From an uncultured SAR324 cluster bacterium (lineage in GTDB: Bacteria > SAR324 > NAC60-12), in NCBI GenBank assembly GCA_902575715.1, contig CACGSI010000029.1, positions 1 to 10,221 of the forward strand: DNA of 10,221 bases. Direction: 5' to 3'. Both the position numbers and the translations under genes were made by a program. Under the pieces are notes generated by a model. The model did not search any database and was not told the DNA's origin. It saw only the letters and a program-made list of their open reading frames with translations. The stretch's first letter is position 1. Every line of letters begins with the position of its first letter. Shown piece by piece: positions 1 through 7,645 of the stretch.

Positions 1-22
1 TATACTCTCGGGGTTAAATAAT
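1..22 (+). repeat. Repeat A, copy 1
   Basis: This 22-bp segment matches positions 7646-7667 at 21 of 22 bases in the same orientation. The shared core is TCTCGGGGTTAAATAAT. The copy starts at the window edge, so the repeat may extend further left. Its first six bases, TATACT, resemble a bacterial -10 hexamer, and the second copy has TATAAT there. Both copies lie upstream of a nuclease gene. They could be shared promoter/leader sequence or pieces of a longer dispersed repeat. Confidence 0.6.
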
Positions 23-37
23 CATTCAGCTAACTTC

Positions 38-67
38 ATAGAACGTCCTTTCCGTTAACCTTTGTAA
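38..67 (+). repeat. Repeat B, copy 1
   Basis: This 30-bp segment matches 7535-7564 at 27 of 30 bases in direct orientation. It starts ATAGAACGTC and contains the palindrome GTTAAC at 54-59. It lies 15 bp after repeat A here, whereas in the second location B comes before A. Its function is unknown. It could be a protein-binding site, a dispersed intergenic repeat, or the trace of a duplication. Confidence 0.6.
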
Positions 68-84
68 ACAATCTTCCCGTCCTA

Positions 85-113
85 TTGTAAAAACAACCGA
101 TTGATGTTATACA
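85..113 (+). promoter_or_regulatory. Possible promoter of the Mrr-like gene
   Basis: TTGTAA at 85-90 and TATACA at 108-113 are 17 bp apart, each matching four of six consensus positions for a sigma-70-type promoter. A start near 119-121 would give a leader of about 33 nt and place the palindrome at 123-136 over or just after the transcription start. The match is modest and the region is AT-rich, so chance is possible. Confidence 0.3.
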
Positions 114-122
114 TTGTCCACG

Positions 123-136
123 AATAGTCGACTATT
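123..136. promoter_or_regulatory. 14-bp perfect palindrome, possible operator
   Basis: AATAGTCGACTATT is a perfect inverted repeat ending 16 bp before the Mrr-like start codon. Its position and symmetry suit a dimeric repressor site or a short RNA hairpin at the start of the message. No regulator gene is evident in the window, so the role is inferred only from symmetry and location. Confidence 0.35.
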
Positions 137-152
137 TCTAATTTATTAAAAT

Positions 153-1001
153 ATGGATATTAAAAAGCATTATAATTATTACGAACACATAATTGAAGCA
201 CTTAAAAAAACAGGTGGTTCAGCTAGCAATGAAGAGATTTTGGAAAACGTTATTTTGTCAACAGGAATTACCGAAGAAGAAACAGAGGTCTTACATTCTG
301 GAGGGCCTCGTACAGAGATAGATCATCAAATCGCTTGGGCAAAAACTTATTTAAAACATGCAGGTTATGTGAACAATTCCAGTAGGGGGGTTTGGAGTTT
401 AACTGAAAAGGGATCTAAAGAGGAACTTGCAAGTTATGATGAAATAACTGCAATTGCTAGAAAAAAAGGGAAAGGGAAAGGGCATAGGAGAAAAAAAACA
501 TCAAAGGAAGAACTGTCTTTAAGTATTGATGAAAATAAAAGTGATGAAGATTGGATAAATAAATTAATTGATAAACTTAAGGAAATTTCTGCAGAGGGTT
601 TTGAAAGACTTTGTCAGAGAATATTTAGAGAAAAAGGTTTTGTGAAAGTACAAGTAACTAATAAAGGTTCTGACGGGGGTATCGATGGAATTGGGACTCT
701 TAAAATATCACTGTTATCATTTAAAGTTTTTTTTCAGTGTAAAAGATGGAAAGGCAGCGTAGGAGCTAAAGAAATTCGGGATTTTAGGGGAGCAATGTCA
801 GGTCGTGCAGATAAAGGTATATTTTTAACAACTAGTAATTTTACATCTAAAGCTAAAAAAGAGGCTACTCGAGATGGTGCAGAACCCGTAGAATTAATTG
901 ATGGAGTTGAAATTTGTAATTTACTTAAAGAATTACAACTTGGTGTCACAACTAAAAAAATCGTAAAAATTAATTTAGATTGGTTTAACGAATATTCATA
1001 A
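153..1001 (+). CDS. mrr: Mrr-like restriction endonuclease (winged-helix plus PD-(D/E)XK)
   Basis: The 282-residue protein has the layout of the Mrr family. Residues 1-100 resemble the Mrr N-terminal winged-helix domain, with a helical start and the stretch GVWSLTEKG near 79-87. A basic, lysine-rich linker covers about 103-116. Residues 140-260 resemble the Mrr catalytic domain, with GFERLC at 149-154 (Glu151), GSDGGID at 172-178 (Asp174/Asp178) and QCK at 195-197. These match the Mrr form of the nuclease active site, with Gln-x-Lys in place of Glu-x-Lys. FLTTSNFT at 224-231 is also typical. Known Mrr proteins cut foreign, often methylated, DNA in the cytoplasm, and that role is inferred here. 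The ATG at 153 has no clear ribosome binding site but gives a full-length N-terminal domain. The gene is markedly AT-rich. All key residues appear intact. Confidence 0.9.
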   Translation: MDIKKHYNYYEHIIEALKKTGGSASNEEILENVILSTGITEEETEVLHSGGPRTEIDHQIAWAKTYLKHAGYVNNSSRGVWSLTEKGSKEELASYDEITAIARKKGKGKGHRRKKTSKEELSLSIDENKSDEDWINKLIDKLKEISAEGFERLCQRIFREKGFVKVQVTNKGSDGGIDGIGTLKISLLSFKVFFQCKRWKGSVGAKEIRDFRGAMSGRADKGIFLTTSNFTSKAKKEATRDGAEPVELIDGVEICNLLKELQLGVTTKKIVKINLDWFNEYS

Positions 1002-1129
1002 AAATAACTCAAACTTTTTTAGGCTATACTATCCTTTTCATTAAATGACTTTAGGGTTAAACCTTTTACCCAGTCAACTCAGGGCCTGATATGCGCTAGT
1101 GAGTTTGGTGTAATCAGCTGGCTATTTTA

Positions 1130-1465
1130 TCACTTCTGTCCTTGCCATTCTAGCTTATATCCTAGTTCTTTTGAGGATGAGAGGAATGTGAGGAGCTCTC
1201 CAAATGCTTCTTCTATTGGTTGATATTGGTGGCTTTCTTCATGTGTGTCAAAGTCTTTCCAATACGTAACTAACAAGAAATGTGGTGTTTCTGATTCATG
1301 TTCTCCTATAGATCCTTCTGGTGAAATGAACCCTGCATATGAGAAAACTTGTCCTGCGATGAACCCATCCTGTGTGTCTTTTGTTTTAGAACAAACCTCT
1401 GCTATTGCTAATTCTACATCTTCGAATTCTACTCCGTCTTTTAGTCTACATTCATTCAATAGCAT
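1130..1465 (-). CDS. Small protein, possibly ABM-type dimeric alpha/beta barrel
   Basis: This 111-residue protein begins with a likely strand (MLLNECRLKDG), then a helix (FEDVELAIAEVCSK), a glycine-containing strand near 34-46, a strand LLVTYWKDFDTHEESH at 64-79 and a C-terminal helix with a final strand (YKLEWQG). The order, and the 'TYWKD...H' segment followed by a helix, resemble small proteins of the antibiotic biosynthesis monooxygenase (ABM) fold. I cannot assign a substrate. The start at 1465 is forced by an in-frame stop upstream. The reading on the opposite strand (1245-1508) has no recognisable pattern, so I prefer the minus strand. The gene is richer in GC than its neighbours, lies tail-to-tail with the Mrr-like gene and diverges from the recombinase-like gene with 39 bp between them. 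It looks like a host metabolic or orphan gene caught between defence genes. Confidence 0.55.
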   Translation of the reverse strand: MLLNECRLKDGVEFEDVELAIAEVCSKTKDTQDGFIAGQVFSYAGFISPEGSIGEHESETPHFLLVTYWKDFDTHEESHQYQPIEEAFGELLTFLSSSKELGYKLEWQGQK

Positions 1466-1504
1466 GACTGATTCGGGAATTATATTAAAAATAAAAAAAG
1501 TTCA

Positions 1505-2095
1505 ATGATTTCTTTAATTGATATTTATGAATGGTATCTTGATTTGCCTGAGGTAAAGACTCTATCATCATACAAAAGTCTTAGAAGTAGATTGGGAAAT
1601 CCAGTTCGCAATATTGGTAAGAATTTAAGGATTTCTGAACTCACGCTAGAACATGTAAGACAATATTCGACGTCAAGAAGCAAAGATAAATCACCATGGG
1701 GGAAGTGTGACCATATGTCAACTGCAACGATTCATAAGGAAATTGGTTCGCTTAAAGCAATGCTCAACATGGCTGTCCGATATACCAAAATTGAAAAAAA
1801 TCCCAATGAAACATTTGATAAACCAAGTTTTCTTATCTACAAGCATGATTTTAAATCAATTAGTCATTTATCTGATGAATTGTTAGGATTATTGTTCAGA
1901 ACAATCTGTGTGTATCAAAATGATAAAAAGGCTGATATTGAAGTTGATCCCAGAATAGAACTAGCTTTTCGCTTCATGAAGACACGTTTTGACTATGATG
2001 ATCAAAAGTATATGAAGCGTGTTGTTGCTAATAGATTAAATGCTAAAAAAAACTCAAAAAATAAAGAACCAGTTTTAGACCCTTATAATATCTAA
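1505..2095 (+). CDS. Tyrosine-recombinase core-binding-like protein without catalytic domain
   Basis: The first 105 of 196 residues resemble the N-terminal SAM-like core-binding domain of phage integrases. Visible features are PEVKTLSSYKSL (15-26), RISELTLEHVRQY (42-54) and a helix ending LKAMLNMAVRYTKIEKNP (83-100), the usual hand-over to the catalytic domain. The following 90 residues show none of the expected Arg...His-x-x-Arg...Tyr catalytic pattern, and the frame ends at a TAA at 2093-2095. The next 300 bp hold no catalytic domain in any frame. The protein is therefore a truncated or degenerate integrase, or a DNA-binding protein derived from one. The C-terminus is basic (VVANRLNAKKNSKNK). 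An in-frame stop at 1469 limits the start, and no clear ribosome binding site is visible. Its presence hints at a mobile-element history. Confidence 0.6.
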   Translation: MISLIDIYEWYLDLPEVKTLSSYKSLRSRLGNPVRNIGKNLRISELTLEHVRQYSTSRSKDKSPWGKCDHMSTATIHKEIGSLKAMLNMAVRYTKIEKNPNETFDKPSFLIYKHDFKSISHLSDELLGLLFRTICVYQNDKKADIEVDPRIELAFRFMKTRFDYDDQKYMKRVVANRLNAKKNSKNKEPVLDPYNI

Positions 2096-2403
2096 CCAAT
2101 GGATTCCAATGAGATAGTTTGTAATTTTTGGAACCAATGGAGCCCGATATAGTTATAGAAATAGATATAGATTTAGATATAGATATAGATTTAGATATTA
2201 AAATGTCTAACAACAGTAAAATAAATATATTTATATAATATAAGGGTTTTTTAAATAGATCTGAATATTAACATTAACAGGATATAACTTTGTTAATAGA
2301 TCAACTTGAATGTAAGAAATGAAGTATTTATTTTAATTGTTTTTTTAAAGTTATAGTGCTAATAAATGTAGAAAATTAGAAATTTTTAGATTAGTTAAGA
2401 ATT
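2096..2403. other. Non-coding stretch upstream of hsdM
   Basis: This 308-bp AT-rich gap separates the recombinase-like gene from hsdM. It contains the 10-bp direct repeat AACCAATGGA (2094-2103 and 2132-2141), the hexanucleotide array at 2156-2197, and then sequence with no recognisable gene or RNA. A TATAGT hexamer at 2352-2357 could be a -10 element for hsdM, but no fitting -35 is seen. The operon promoter must probably lie here. A 33-codon reading frame (2137-2238) passes through the array, but its peptide is low-complexity and not convincing. Confidence 0.6.
2156..2197 (+). repeat. Hexanucleotide tandem array (7 copies)
   Basis: Seven consecutive copies of TAGA(A/T)(A/T) fill this stretch. 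Copies two to seven form two exact 18-bp units, TAGATATAGATTTAGATA, at 2162-2179 and 2180-2197. The array is about 206 bp before the hsdM start. Such arrays can change length by slippage. Whether this one varies or affects expression is unknown. Confidence 0.85.
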
Positions 2404-3855
2404 ATGTTCGAAAACACCTTCAAAAGAATAGATGACATCCTCAGGGAAGAGGCTGGATGTACTACTGAACTAGATTATACTGAGCAAACCTCCTGGATAC
2501 TCTTTTTAAAGTATCTTGATGACATGGAAGTGGAACGCAATGAGAAGGCAAAGCTCCGTGGTATGTCTTACCAATTCATCATAGCTGATCAGTATCGCTG
2601 GGCAAGCTGGGCTGTACCAAAGAAACCCGATGGCTCATTTGATCATCAAAATGCACTGATTGGCGAAGACCTTATCGAATTTGTTAAAAAAGACTTGTTC
2701 CAATATCTCAAAGGATTCAGGGATCGAGCAGGCAGAACTGATTCAATTGAGTACAAAATAGGTGCAATTTTCGATGAGATAGAAAATAAGTTCCAAAGTG
2801 GGTATGCCTTGCGTGATGTCTTAGAGCAGATGGATCAACTTCGTTTTCGTACTCAGATTGAAAAACATGAATTGAGTGCCCTTTATGAGGAAAAAATCAA
2901 TAACATGGGTAACGCGGGTAGAAATGGAGGTGAGTACTATACACCCAGGCCTTTAATCAGGGCCATGGTCAAGGTTACAAAACCAAAATTGGGTGAAACA
3001 ATTTATGACGGTGCCTGTGGTTCTGCAGGATTCCTCTGTGAGGCGCATGATTACCTGCGTCATGGAGACAAAGAACTGACTACATCTGAGTTTAAAGAGC
3101 TTCAGGAAACAACTTTTTATGGAAAAGAGAAAAAATCCCTAGCATACATAATTGGGATCATGAATATGATTCTTCATGGTATTGATGCACCAAACATAAT
3201 TCATACCAACAGTCTTAATGAAAATCTAGCAGATATCCAAGACAGAGATCGACATGACATTATTCTGGCTAATCCACCTTTTGGAGGTAGGGAACGTAAA
3301 GAAATACAGCAAAACTTTCCAATACGTACAAGTGAGACTGCATACTTATTCTTACAGCATTTCATAAAGATGCTTAAGGCAGGAGGTAGAGCTGCAGTAG
3401 TAATAAAGAACACTTTTTTATCAAACGGTGATGCCAAAACTTTGCGTCAAGAGCTCTTAGAGAGCTGTAATCTACATACAATACTTGACTGCCCCGCCAA
3501 AACATTCTTAGGTGCTGGAGTAAAAACAGTTGTTCTATTCTTTGAGAAGGGCCTACCAACCCGCAAGATTTGGTACTATCAACTTGATCCTGGCCGAAGT
3601 ATGGGTAAAACCAACCCACTTAATGACAATGATTTGGCTGAATTCATAGAATTTCAGAAAACTTTTGGAGACTCAGAAAAATCATGGACAATTGATGTGG
3701 AAAAAGTAAACAAAGAAACATTTGATCTCTCAACGAAAAACCCCAATGCTCCTGAAGAAGCGCCTCTTCGATCACCTGAGGAAATACTTGACGAGATTGA
3801 GAAGCTAAACATCCAATCATCCGAAGTACTGAATGGGATACGGGGTATGCTGTGA
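2404..3855 (+). CDS. hsdM: Type I restriction-modification DNA methyltransferase subunit HsdM
   Basis: HsdM transfers methyl groups from S-adenosylmethionine to adenine N6 within the site chosen by HsdS, and is part of both the methylase and restriction complexes. The 483 residues include the HsdM N-terminal helical domain (about 1-145, with TELDYTEQTSWILFLKYLDD at 21-40). The N6-adenine methyltransferase domain follows, with GGEYYTPR at 175-182, the SAM-binding motif DGACGSAGF at 202-210 and the catalytic NPPF at 290-293. The stretch from LLESCNLHTILDCP onward (351-364), then VKTVVLFFEKG and RKIWYYQLDPGRSMGKTNPL, closely follows the EcoAI/EcoEI (type IB) group. Length and start fit that group; no strong ribosome binding site precedes the ATG. 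Its stop overlaps the hsdS GTG start. All key residues are present. Confidence 0.97.
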   Translation: MFENTFKRIDDILREEAGCTTELDYTEQTSWILFLKYLDDMEVERNEKAKLRGMSYQFIIADQYRWASWAVPKKPDGSFDHQNALIGEDLIEFVKKDLFQYLKGFRDRAGRTDSIEYKIGAIFDEIENKFQSGYALRDVLEQMDQLRFRTQIEKHELSALYEEKINNMGNAGRNGGEYYTPRPLIRAMVKVTKPKLGETIYDGACGSAGFLCEAHDYLRHGDKELTTSEFKELQETTFYGKEKKSLAYIIGIMNMILHGIDAPNIIHTNSLNENLADIQDRDRHDIILANPPFGGRERKEIQQNFPIRTSETAYLFLQHFIKMLKAGGRAAVVIKNTFLSNGDAKTLRQELLESCNLHTILDCPAKTFLGAGVKTVVLFFEKGLPTRKIWYYQLDPGRSMGKTNPLNDNDLAEFIEFQKTFGDSEKSWTIDVEKVNKETFDLSTKNPNAPEEAPLRSPEEILDEIEKLNIQSSEVLNGIRGML

Positions 3856-5072
3856 TTGAGAATATGAAAAGAGTAACTCTAGGAGACGTCTGTGAAAAAG
3901 TCGACTATGGGCATACAGCTTCAGCAAAAGAAACTGGGGACGGGCCAAAATTTCTTCGTATTACAGACATCCAAAATGGATCGGTTGATTGGGATGGCTT
4001 ACCTGTCTGTGAGTGTGAGCTGAAAGAGCGAGAAAAGTACGGTCTAGATACAGGTGACATAGTTTTCGCAAGAACAGGTGCAACGACAGGGAAAAGCTAT
4101 CTTGTTTCAGATTGTCCAATTGATGTCGTTTTTGCATCGTACCTAATCCGAATTCGACCCAAAGATCAGGTTTTATCGACATATCTCGCTTATTTCTTCC
4201 AAACACCAGAATATTGGGAACAAATCAGTATAAGTTCTAGCGGAAGTGCGCAACCAGGGGTAAACGCAACCAAACTTAAGACCCTACAAATACCACTTCC
4301 ATCGCTCGCCGAACAACAGCGCATCGTAACCATGCTTGACGAGGCTTTCGAGGCTATTGAGATTGCAAAGGCCAATACTAAGAAGAATCTCGCAAATTCT
4401 AAAGAACTCTTCCAAAGTAAGCTGAATGAAATCTTCAGCCAAAAAGGTGATGGCTGGGAGGAAAAGAAATTGGGGGAAATTGGTAAAGCGTCAATGTGTA
4501 AACGCATTTTCAAAAATGAGACTACTGTTACGGGTGATGTGCCATTTTATAAAATTGGTACATTTGGTAAAAACCCTGATGCCTTTATAACTAATACTCT
4601 TTACAAAGAATACAAAGAAAAATACCGCTTTCCGAAAAAAGGAGATGTTCTAATATCGGCATCTGGCACAATTGGTCGAACAGTTTTTTATGACGGAGAG
4701 CCTTCATATTTCCAAGATTCCAATATAGTCTGGATTGATAATGATGAAAAAATAGTAACGAATTTATTTTTGAATGTTGTTTATAAAAACATTGATTGGG
4801 GTGAATCGGATGGTGCAACAATCAAAAGACTTTATAATAGTAATTTAGAAAATATTGTAATTCCATATCCCGAATTACAAGAAGAACAAAAACAAATCGT
4901 CCATCAACTTGACATATTAAAAGAACAAACCCAATCCCTTGAATCCAACTACCAGCAAAAACTGAATGAATTGGATGATTTAAAAAATTCCATCCTTCAC
5001 AAAGCTTTCAAAGGAGAACTGACAGCAGACAAAAAAACCTTAGATCGGTCATTAGCAGAGGGTTGTCTATGA
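3852..5072 (+). CDS. hsdS: Type I restriction-modification specificity subunit HsdS
   Basis: HsdS sets the DNA target of the complex through two target recognition domains (TRDs). TRD1 spans about residues 5-150 (VTLGDVCEKVDYG...) and is followed by the first helical spacer, LAEQQRIVTMLDEAFEAIE through LNEIF (152-195). TRD2 spans about 202-340 (GWEEKKLGEIGKAS..., with VPFYKIGTFGKNPDAF at 230-245 and DVLISASGTIGR at 265-276). The closing helical repeat contains EEQKQIVHQLDILKEQ and the tail LNELDDLKNSILHKAFKGEL (371-390), common in this subunit family. The GTG at 3852 overlaps the hsdM stop by 4 bp, and an alternative ATG lies at 3864. The TRD2 coding part (about 4490-4870) is visibly more AT-rich than TRD1, suggesting TRD exchange. 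At 406 residues it is a normal length, so a bipartite target is expected. Confidence 0.95.
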   Translation: MIENMKRVTLGDVCEKVDYGHTASAKETGDGPKFLRITDIQNGSVDWDGLPVCECELKEREKYGLDTGDIVFARTGATTGKSYLVSDCPIDVVFASYLIRIRPKDQVLSTYLAYFFQTPEYWEQISISSSGSAQPGVNATKLKTLQIPLPSLAEQQRIVTMLDEAFEAIEIAKANTKKNLANSKELFQSKLNEIFSQKGDGWEEKKLGEIGKASMCKRIFKNETTVTGDVPFYKIGTFGKNPDAFITNTLYKEYKEKYRFPKKGDVLISASGTIGRTVFYDGEPSYFQDSNIVWIDNDEKIVTNLFLNVVYKNIDWGESDGATIKRLYNSNLENIVIPYPELQEEQKQIVHQLDILKEQTQSLESNYQQKLNELDDLKNSILHKAFKGELTADKKTLDRSLAEGCL

Positions 5073-7492
5073 ACGGTCGCAACGAAGAAGAAACACGTGC
5101 TGAATTAATTGATCCTGCTTTAAATGCAGCAGGATGGGGTGTTGTCGAAGGAAGCCGTGTGAGAAGAGAAGCAATTACTCTTGGCCGTTTGCTAGGGTCA
5201 GGCATTAGAGGTAATCAACTCAAAGCGGACTATGTACTTGTCTATAAGAACCAAAAGTTAGCAGCAATTGAGGCTAAGCGAGAGAGTTCAGCTGATACTG
5301 AAGGATTAGGACAAGCCAAAGAATATGCAGAAAAGCTACAAACCCGATTTGCATATTCTACCAATGGTCATGGTATCTATAGAGTAGACATGCATACTGG
5401 TGAGGAAGGTTATGTTGATAACTATCCAACACCTGATGAACTATGGGAAGCAACTTTTGGAGAGGCTCAAGAAAAAGAAAGAAACTGGCGAGAGAGATTT
5501 TCAAAAACGCCTTTTGAAGACAGGGGTGGGCAGTGGCAACCACGATACTTCCAGCATAATGCTGTAACAAAGACATTGGATGCTATTGGCCAAGGGAAAG
5601 ACCGTATACTGCTAACTTTAGCTACTGGAACTGGTAAAACATCTATAGCTTTCCAGATAGCATGGAAACTATATCACAGCCGCTGGAATCTAAGAGATTG
5701 GCGAGAAGGTATAAGAGAAGGGCAAGAGCCAGGAAGGAGACCACGGATACTTTTTCTAGCTGACCGCAATATCCTGGCTGACCAAGCCTTTAATGAGTTT
5801 AGTGCCTTCCCCTTAGATTCTCTTGTTCGAATAGACCCAATGATAATTAGAAACAATGGTCAAGTACCTACGAATGGGAGCGTTTTTTTTACAATCTTCC
5901 AAACATTTATGACAGGTCGAGATGAAGAAGGAAATCCCCAACCAAGCTTTGGTCAATATCAGCCAGATTTCTTCGATTTTATTATAATTGACGAGTGTCA
6001 CAGGGGAGGAGCAAGTGATGAGAGTAACTGGCGCGGAATCATGGATTACTTCTCTCCCGCCGTTCAACTTGGGCTTACTGCAACTCCTCAGAGAAATGAC
6101 AACATTGATACTTATAACTATTTCGGAAGACCAGTATACGAATACTCACTTAAGGAAGGTATTAACGATGGATACCTGACACCGTTTAAGGTGAGGCAAA
6201 TTGCTACAACCTTAGATGACTACGTTTATACACCAGACGATGATGTAGTAGAGGGAGAAATTGAGGAAGGAAGACGCTATGGAGAGGATGATTTCAACAA
6301 TGTCATCGAAATAGAGGCTAGAGAGAAGAAGCGAGTTGAGATCTTCATGAATAGTATTGATCAAAATGAGAAAACACTGGTTTTCTGTGCTACTCAATAC
6401 CACGCATTAGCAGTAAGAAACATTATAAACCAATTAAAAGAAAGTACTGATCCAAACTATTGTGTGCGAGTTACAGCCGATGATGGACAGCTTGGTGAAC
6501 AGTTTCTGCGTACTTTTCGAGATAACGAAACGACCATACCGACAATCTTGACTACCTCTCGCAAATTATCAACTGGAGTGGATGCTCGTAATGTTCGCAA
6601 CATTGTGCTAATGCGCCCAATCAAATCAATGATTGAGTTTAAGCAGATAATAGGGCGAGGAACTAGGCTCTACGACGGAAAAGACTATTTCACAATCCAT
6701 GATTTTGTGAAGGCTTATGAGCATTTTAATGATCCTGATTGGGATGGTGAAGTTGAACCTGAACCATGTGCTAATTGTAATGAAATACCATGTGTTTGCG
6801 AACCAACACCACCTAAAGCTTGTCCTGAATGTGGTCAAACACCATGTGCCTGTACAAAACCACCACCTGAGCCTTGTGTTGAATGCGGAGAATATCCCTG
6901 TATCTGTCCTGGTGGAAGGCAAAAAATTAAGGTTAAACTAGCTGATGGTAAGGAGCGTACTATTCAACATATGGTAGAAATTATGTTCTATAGCCCAGAT
7001 GGCAGACCAATTTCAGCAACTCAATTTATCGAACGGCTCTTTGGAAAAATTCCTGACCTATTCAGAAACGAAGATGAATTGCGTAAACTCTGGAGTAGGC
7101 CAGATACACGGAGAAATTTGCTTGAGAAACTTGAAGAGGAAGGCTATAGCAGTGAATCTCTTACTGACTTGAAAAAAACAATTGATGCTGAAAAGAGTGA
7201 TATATATGATGTTTTAGCATTTGTAGCCTATGCTGTTCCGACAAAAACCAGGGAAGAGCGTGTTGATTTAAATCGCAATGTAATATTTGCTAACTTTGAT
7301 ACCAGTCAGCGTGAATTCATTGAATTTGTGCTTAAACAATATGTGGACGAGGGTGTAGGAGAGCTAGATGACCATAAACTGCCTGAATTGATTGAGTTGA
7401 AATATGGTACAGTTACAGATGGACAAGCAGTACTTGGAGAAGATATAAGGGAGAAATTCATAGATTTTCAACAGCACCTTTACGCTGCATGA
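5069..7492 (+). CDS. hsdR: Type I restriction enzyme motor/endonuclease subunit HsdR
   Basis: HsdR pulls DNA using ATP and cuts it when the complex meets unmodified sites. I place the start at ATG 5069, which overlaps the hsdS stop as ATGA and has a GAGGG ribosome binding site just before; a TTG at 5063 would add two residues. Numbering from ATG (807 residues): nuclease domain with Asp54, Glu68-Ala-Lys70 and the type I-specific Gln82...Tyr86; Walker A ATGTGKT at 185-191; DECH at 308-311; TAT at 337-339; QIIGRGTR at 526-533. Residues 567-613 hold three cysteine repeats. The C-terminal part, about 620-807, resembles the EcoEI-type HsdR C-terminal domain that contacts the methylase. All nuclease and helicase motifs look intact, so the system is probably active. 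Confidence 0.96.
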   Translation: MNGRNEEETRAELIDPALNAAGWGVVEGSRVRREAITLGRLLGSGIRGNQLKADYVLVYKNQKLAAIEAKRESSADTEGLGQAKEYAEKLQTRFAYSTNGHGIYRVDMHTGEEGYVDNYPTPDELWEATFGEAQEKERNWRERFSKTPFEDRGGQWQPRYFQHNAVTKTLDAIGQGKDRILLTLATGTGKTSIAFQIAWKLYHSRWNLRDWREGIREGQEPGRRPRILFLADRNILADQAFNEFSAFPLDSLVRIDPMIIRNNGQVPTNGSVFFTIFQTFMTGRDEEGNPQPSFGQYQPDFFDFIIIDECHRGGASDESNWRGIMDYFSPAVQLGLTATPQRNDNIDTYNYFGRPVYEYSLKEGINDGYLTPFKVRQIATTLDDYVYTPDDDVVEGEIEEGRRYGEDDFNNVIEIEAREKKRVEIFMNSIDQNEKTLVFCATQYHALAVRNIINQLKESTDPNYCVRVTADDGQLGEQFLRTFRDNETTIPTILTTSRKLSTGVDARNVRNIVLMRPIKSMIEFKQIIGRGTRLYDGKDYFTIHDFVKAYEHFNDPDWDGEVEPEPCANCNEIPCVCEPTPPKACPECGQTPCACTKPPPEPCVECGEYPCICPGGRQKIKVKLADGKERTIQHMVEIMFYSPDGRPISATQFIERLFGKIPDLFRNEDELRKLWSRPDTRRNLLEKLEEEGYSSESLTDLKKTIDAEKSDIYDVLAFVAYAVPTKTREERVDLNRNVIFANFDTSQREFIEFVLKQYVDEGVGELDDHKLPELIELKYGTVTDGQAVLGEDIREKFIDFQQHLYAA
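6767..6907 (+). repeat. Triple cysteine-rich repeat inside hsdR
   Basis: Three units with the pattern C-x2-C-x4-P-C-x-C, at an exact 18-residue (54-bp) period, lie between the helicase core and the C-terminal domain of HsdR. Each unit is followed by a proline-rich spacer (PTPPK, KPPPEP). Twelve cysteines in about 47 residues could bind zinc. Metal binding is an inference from cysteine spacing. Confidence 0.85.
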
Positions 7493-7532
7493 ATTTACTC
7501 TCAGAAAGAAAAATCTGCAAGTATAGGGGGCT

Positions 7533-7610
7533 ATATAGAACGTCTTTTCAGTTAACTTTTGTAACAAATTATAGGTGGGGGTATATAAATAATTTATAGT
7601 TGTTCTATAT
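7533..7610. repeat. Short inverted repeat after hsdR
   Basis: ATATAGAAC at 7533-7541 is the reverse complement of GTTCTATAT at 7602-7610, 60 bp apart. The left arm overlaps the start of repeat B. The arms are short and AT-rich, so this may be chance. No poly-T tract marks it as a terminator. Confidence 0.25.
7535..7564 (+). repeat. Repeat B, copy 2
   Basis: The segment matches 38-67 with three substitutions (27 of 30 identical, no gaps) and keeps the central GTTAAC (7551-7556). It lies 43 bp after the hsdR stop and about 150 bp before the DUF4268-type nuclease gene. Together with copy 1 it brackets the Mrr, recombinase-like and type I genes in direct orientation. Confidence 0.6.
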
Positions 7611-7645
7611 GATATTTACTTATTTTTATAGAAAATTTAACAATT

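Noticed and set aside
1045..1070. GGGTTAAACC segment as a diverged copy of repeat A or B or a terminator
   Set aside because: Matches are short, the stem is only about four base pairs, and no T-run follows in place.
1245..1508. Plus-strand frame of 87 codons overlapping the small minus-strand gene
   Set aside because: It is antisense to the better-supported minus-strand protein and shows no domain pattern.
2094..2141. AACCAATGGA direct repeat as an attachment-site pair
   Set aside because: Ten bases with 38 bp spacing is too weak and does not bracket any gene.
2137..2238. 33-codon frame reading through the hexanucleotide array (alternating Ile/Asp peptide)
   Set aside because: Low-complexity product of the repeat, with no ribosome binding site; kept only as a note.
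6717..6941. Alternative frames over the hsdR cysteine repeats on both strands
   Set aside because: They arise from the repeated codons of hsdR, which has clear motifs on both sides.
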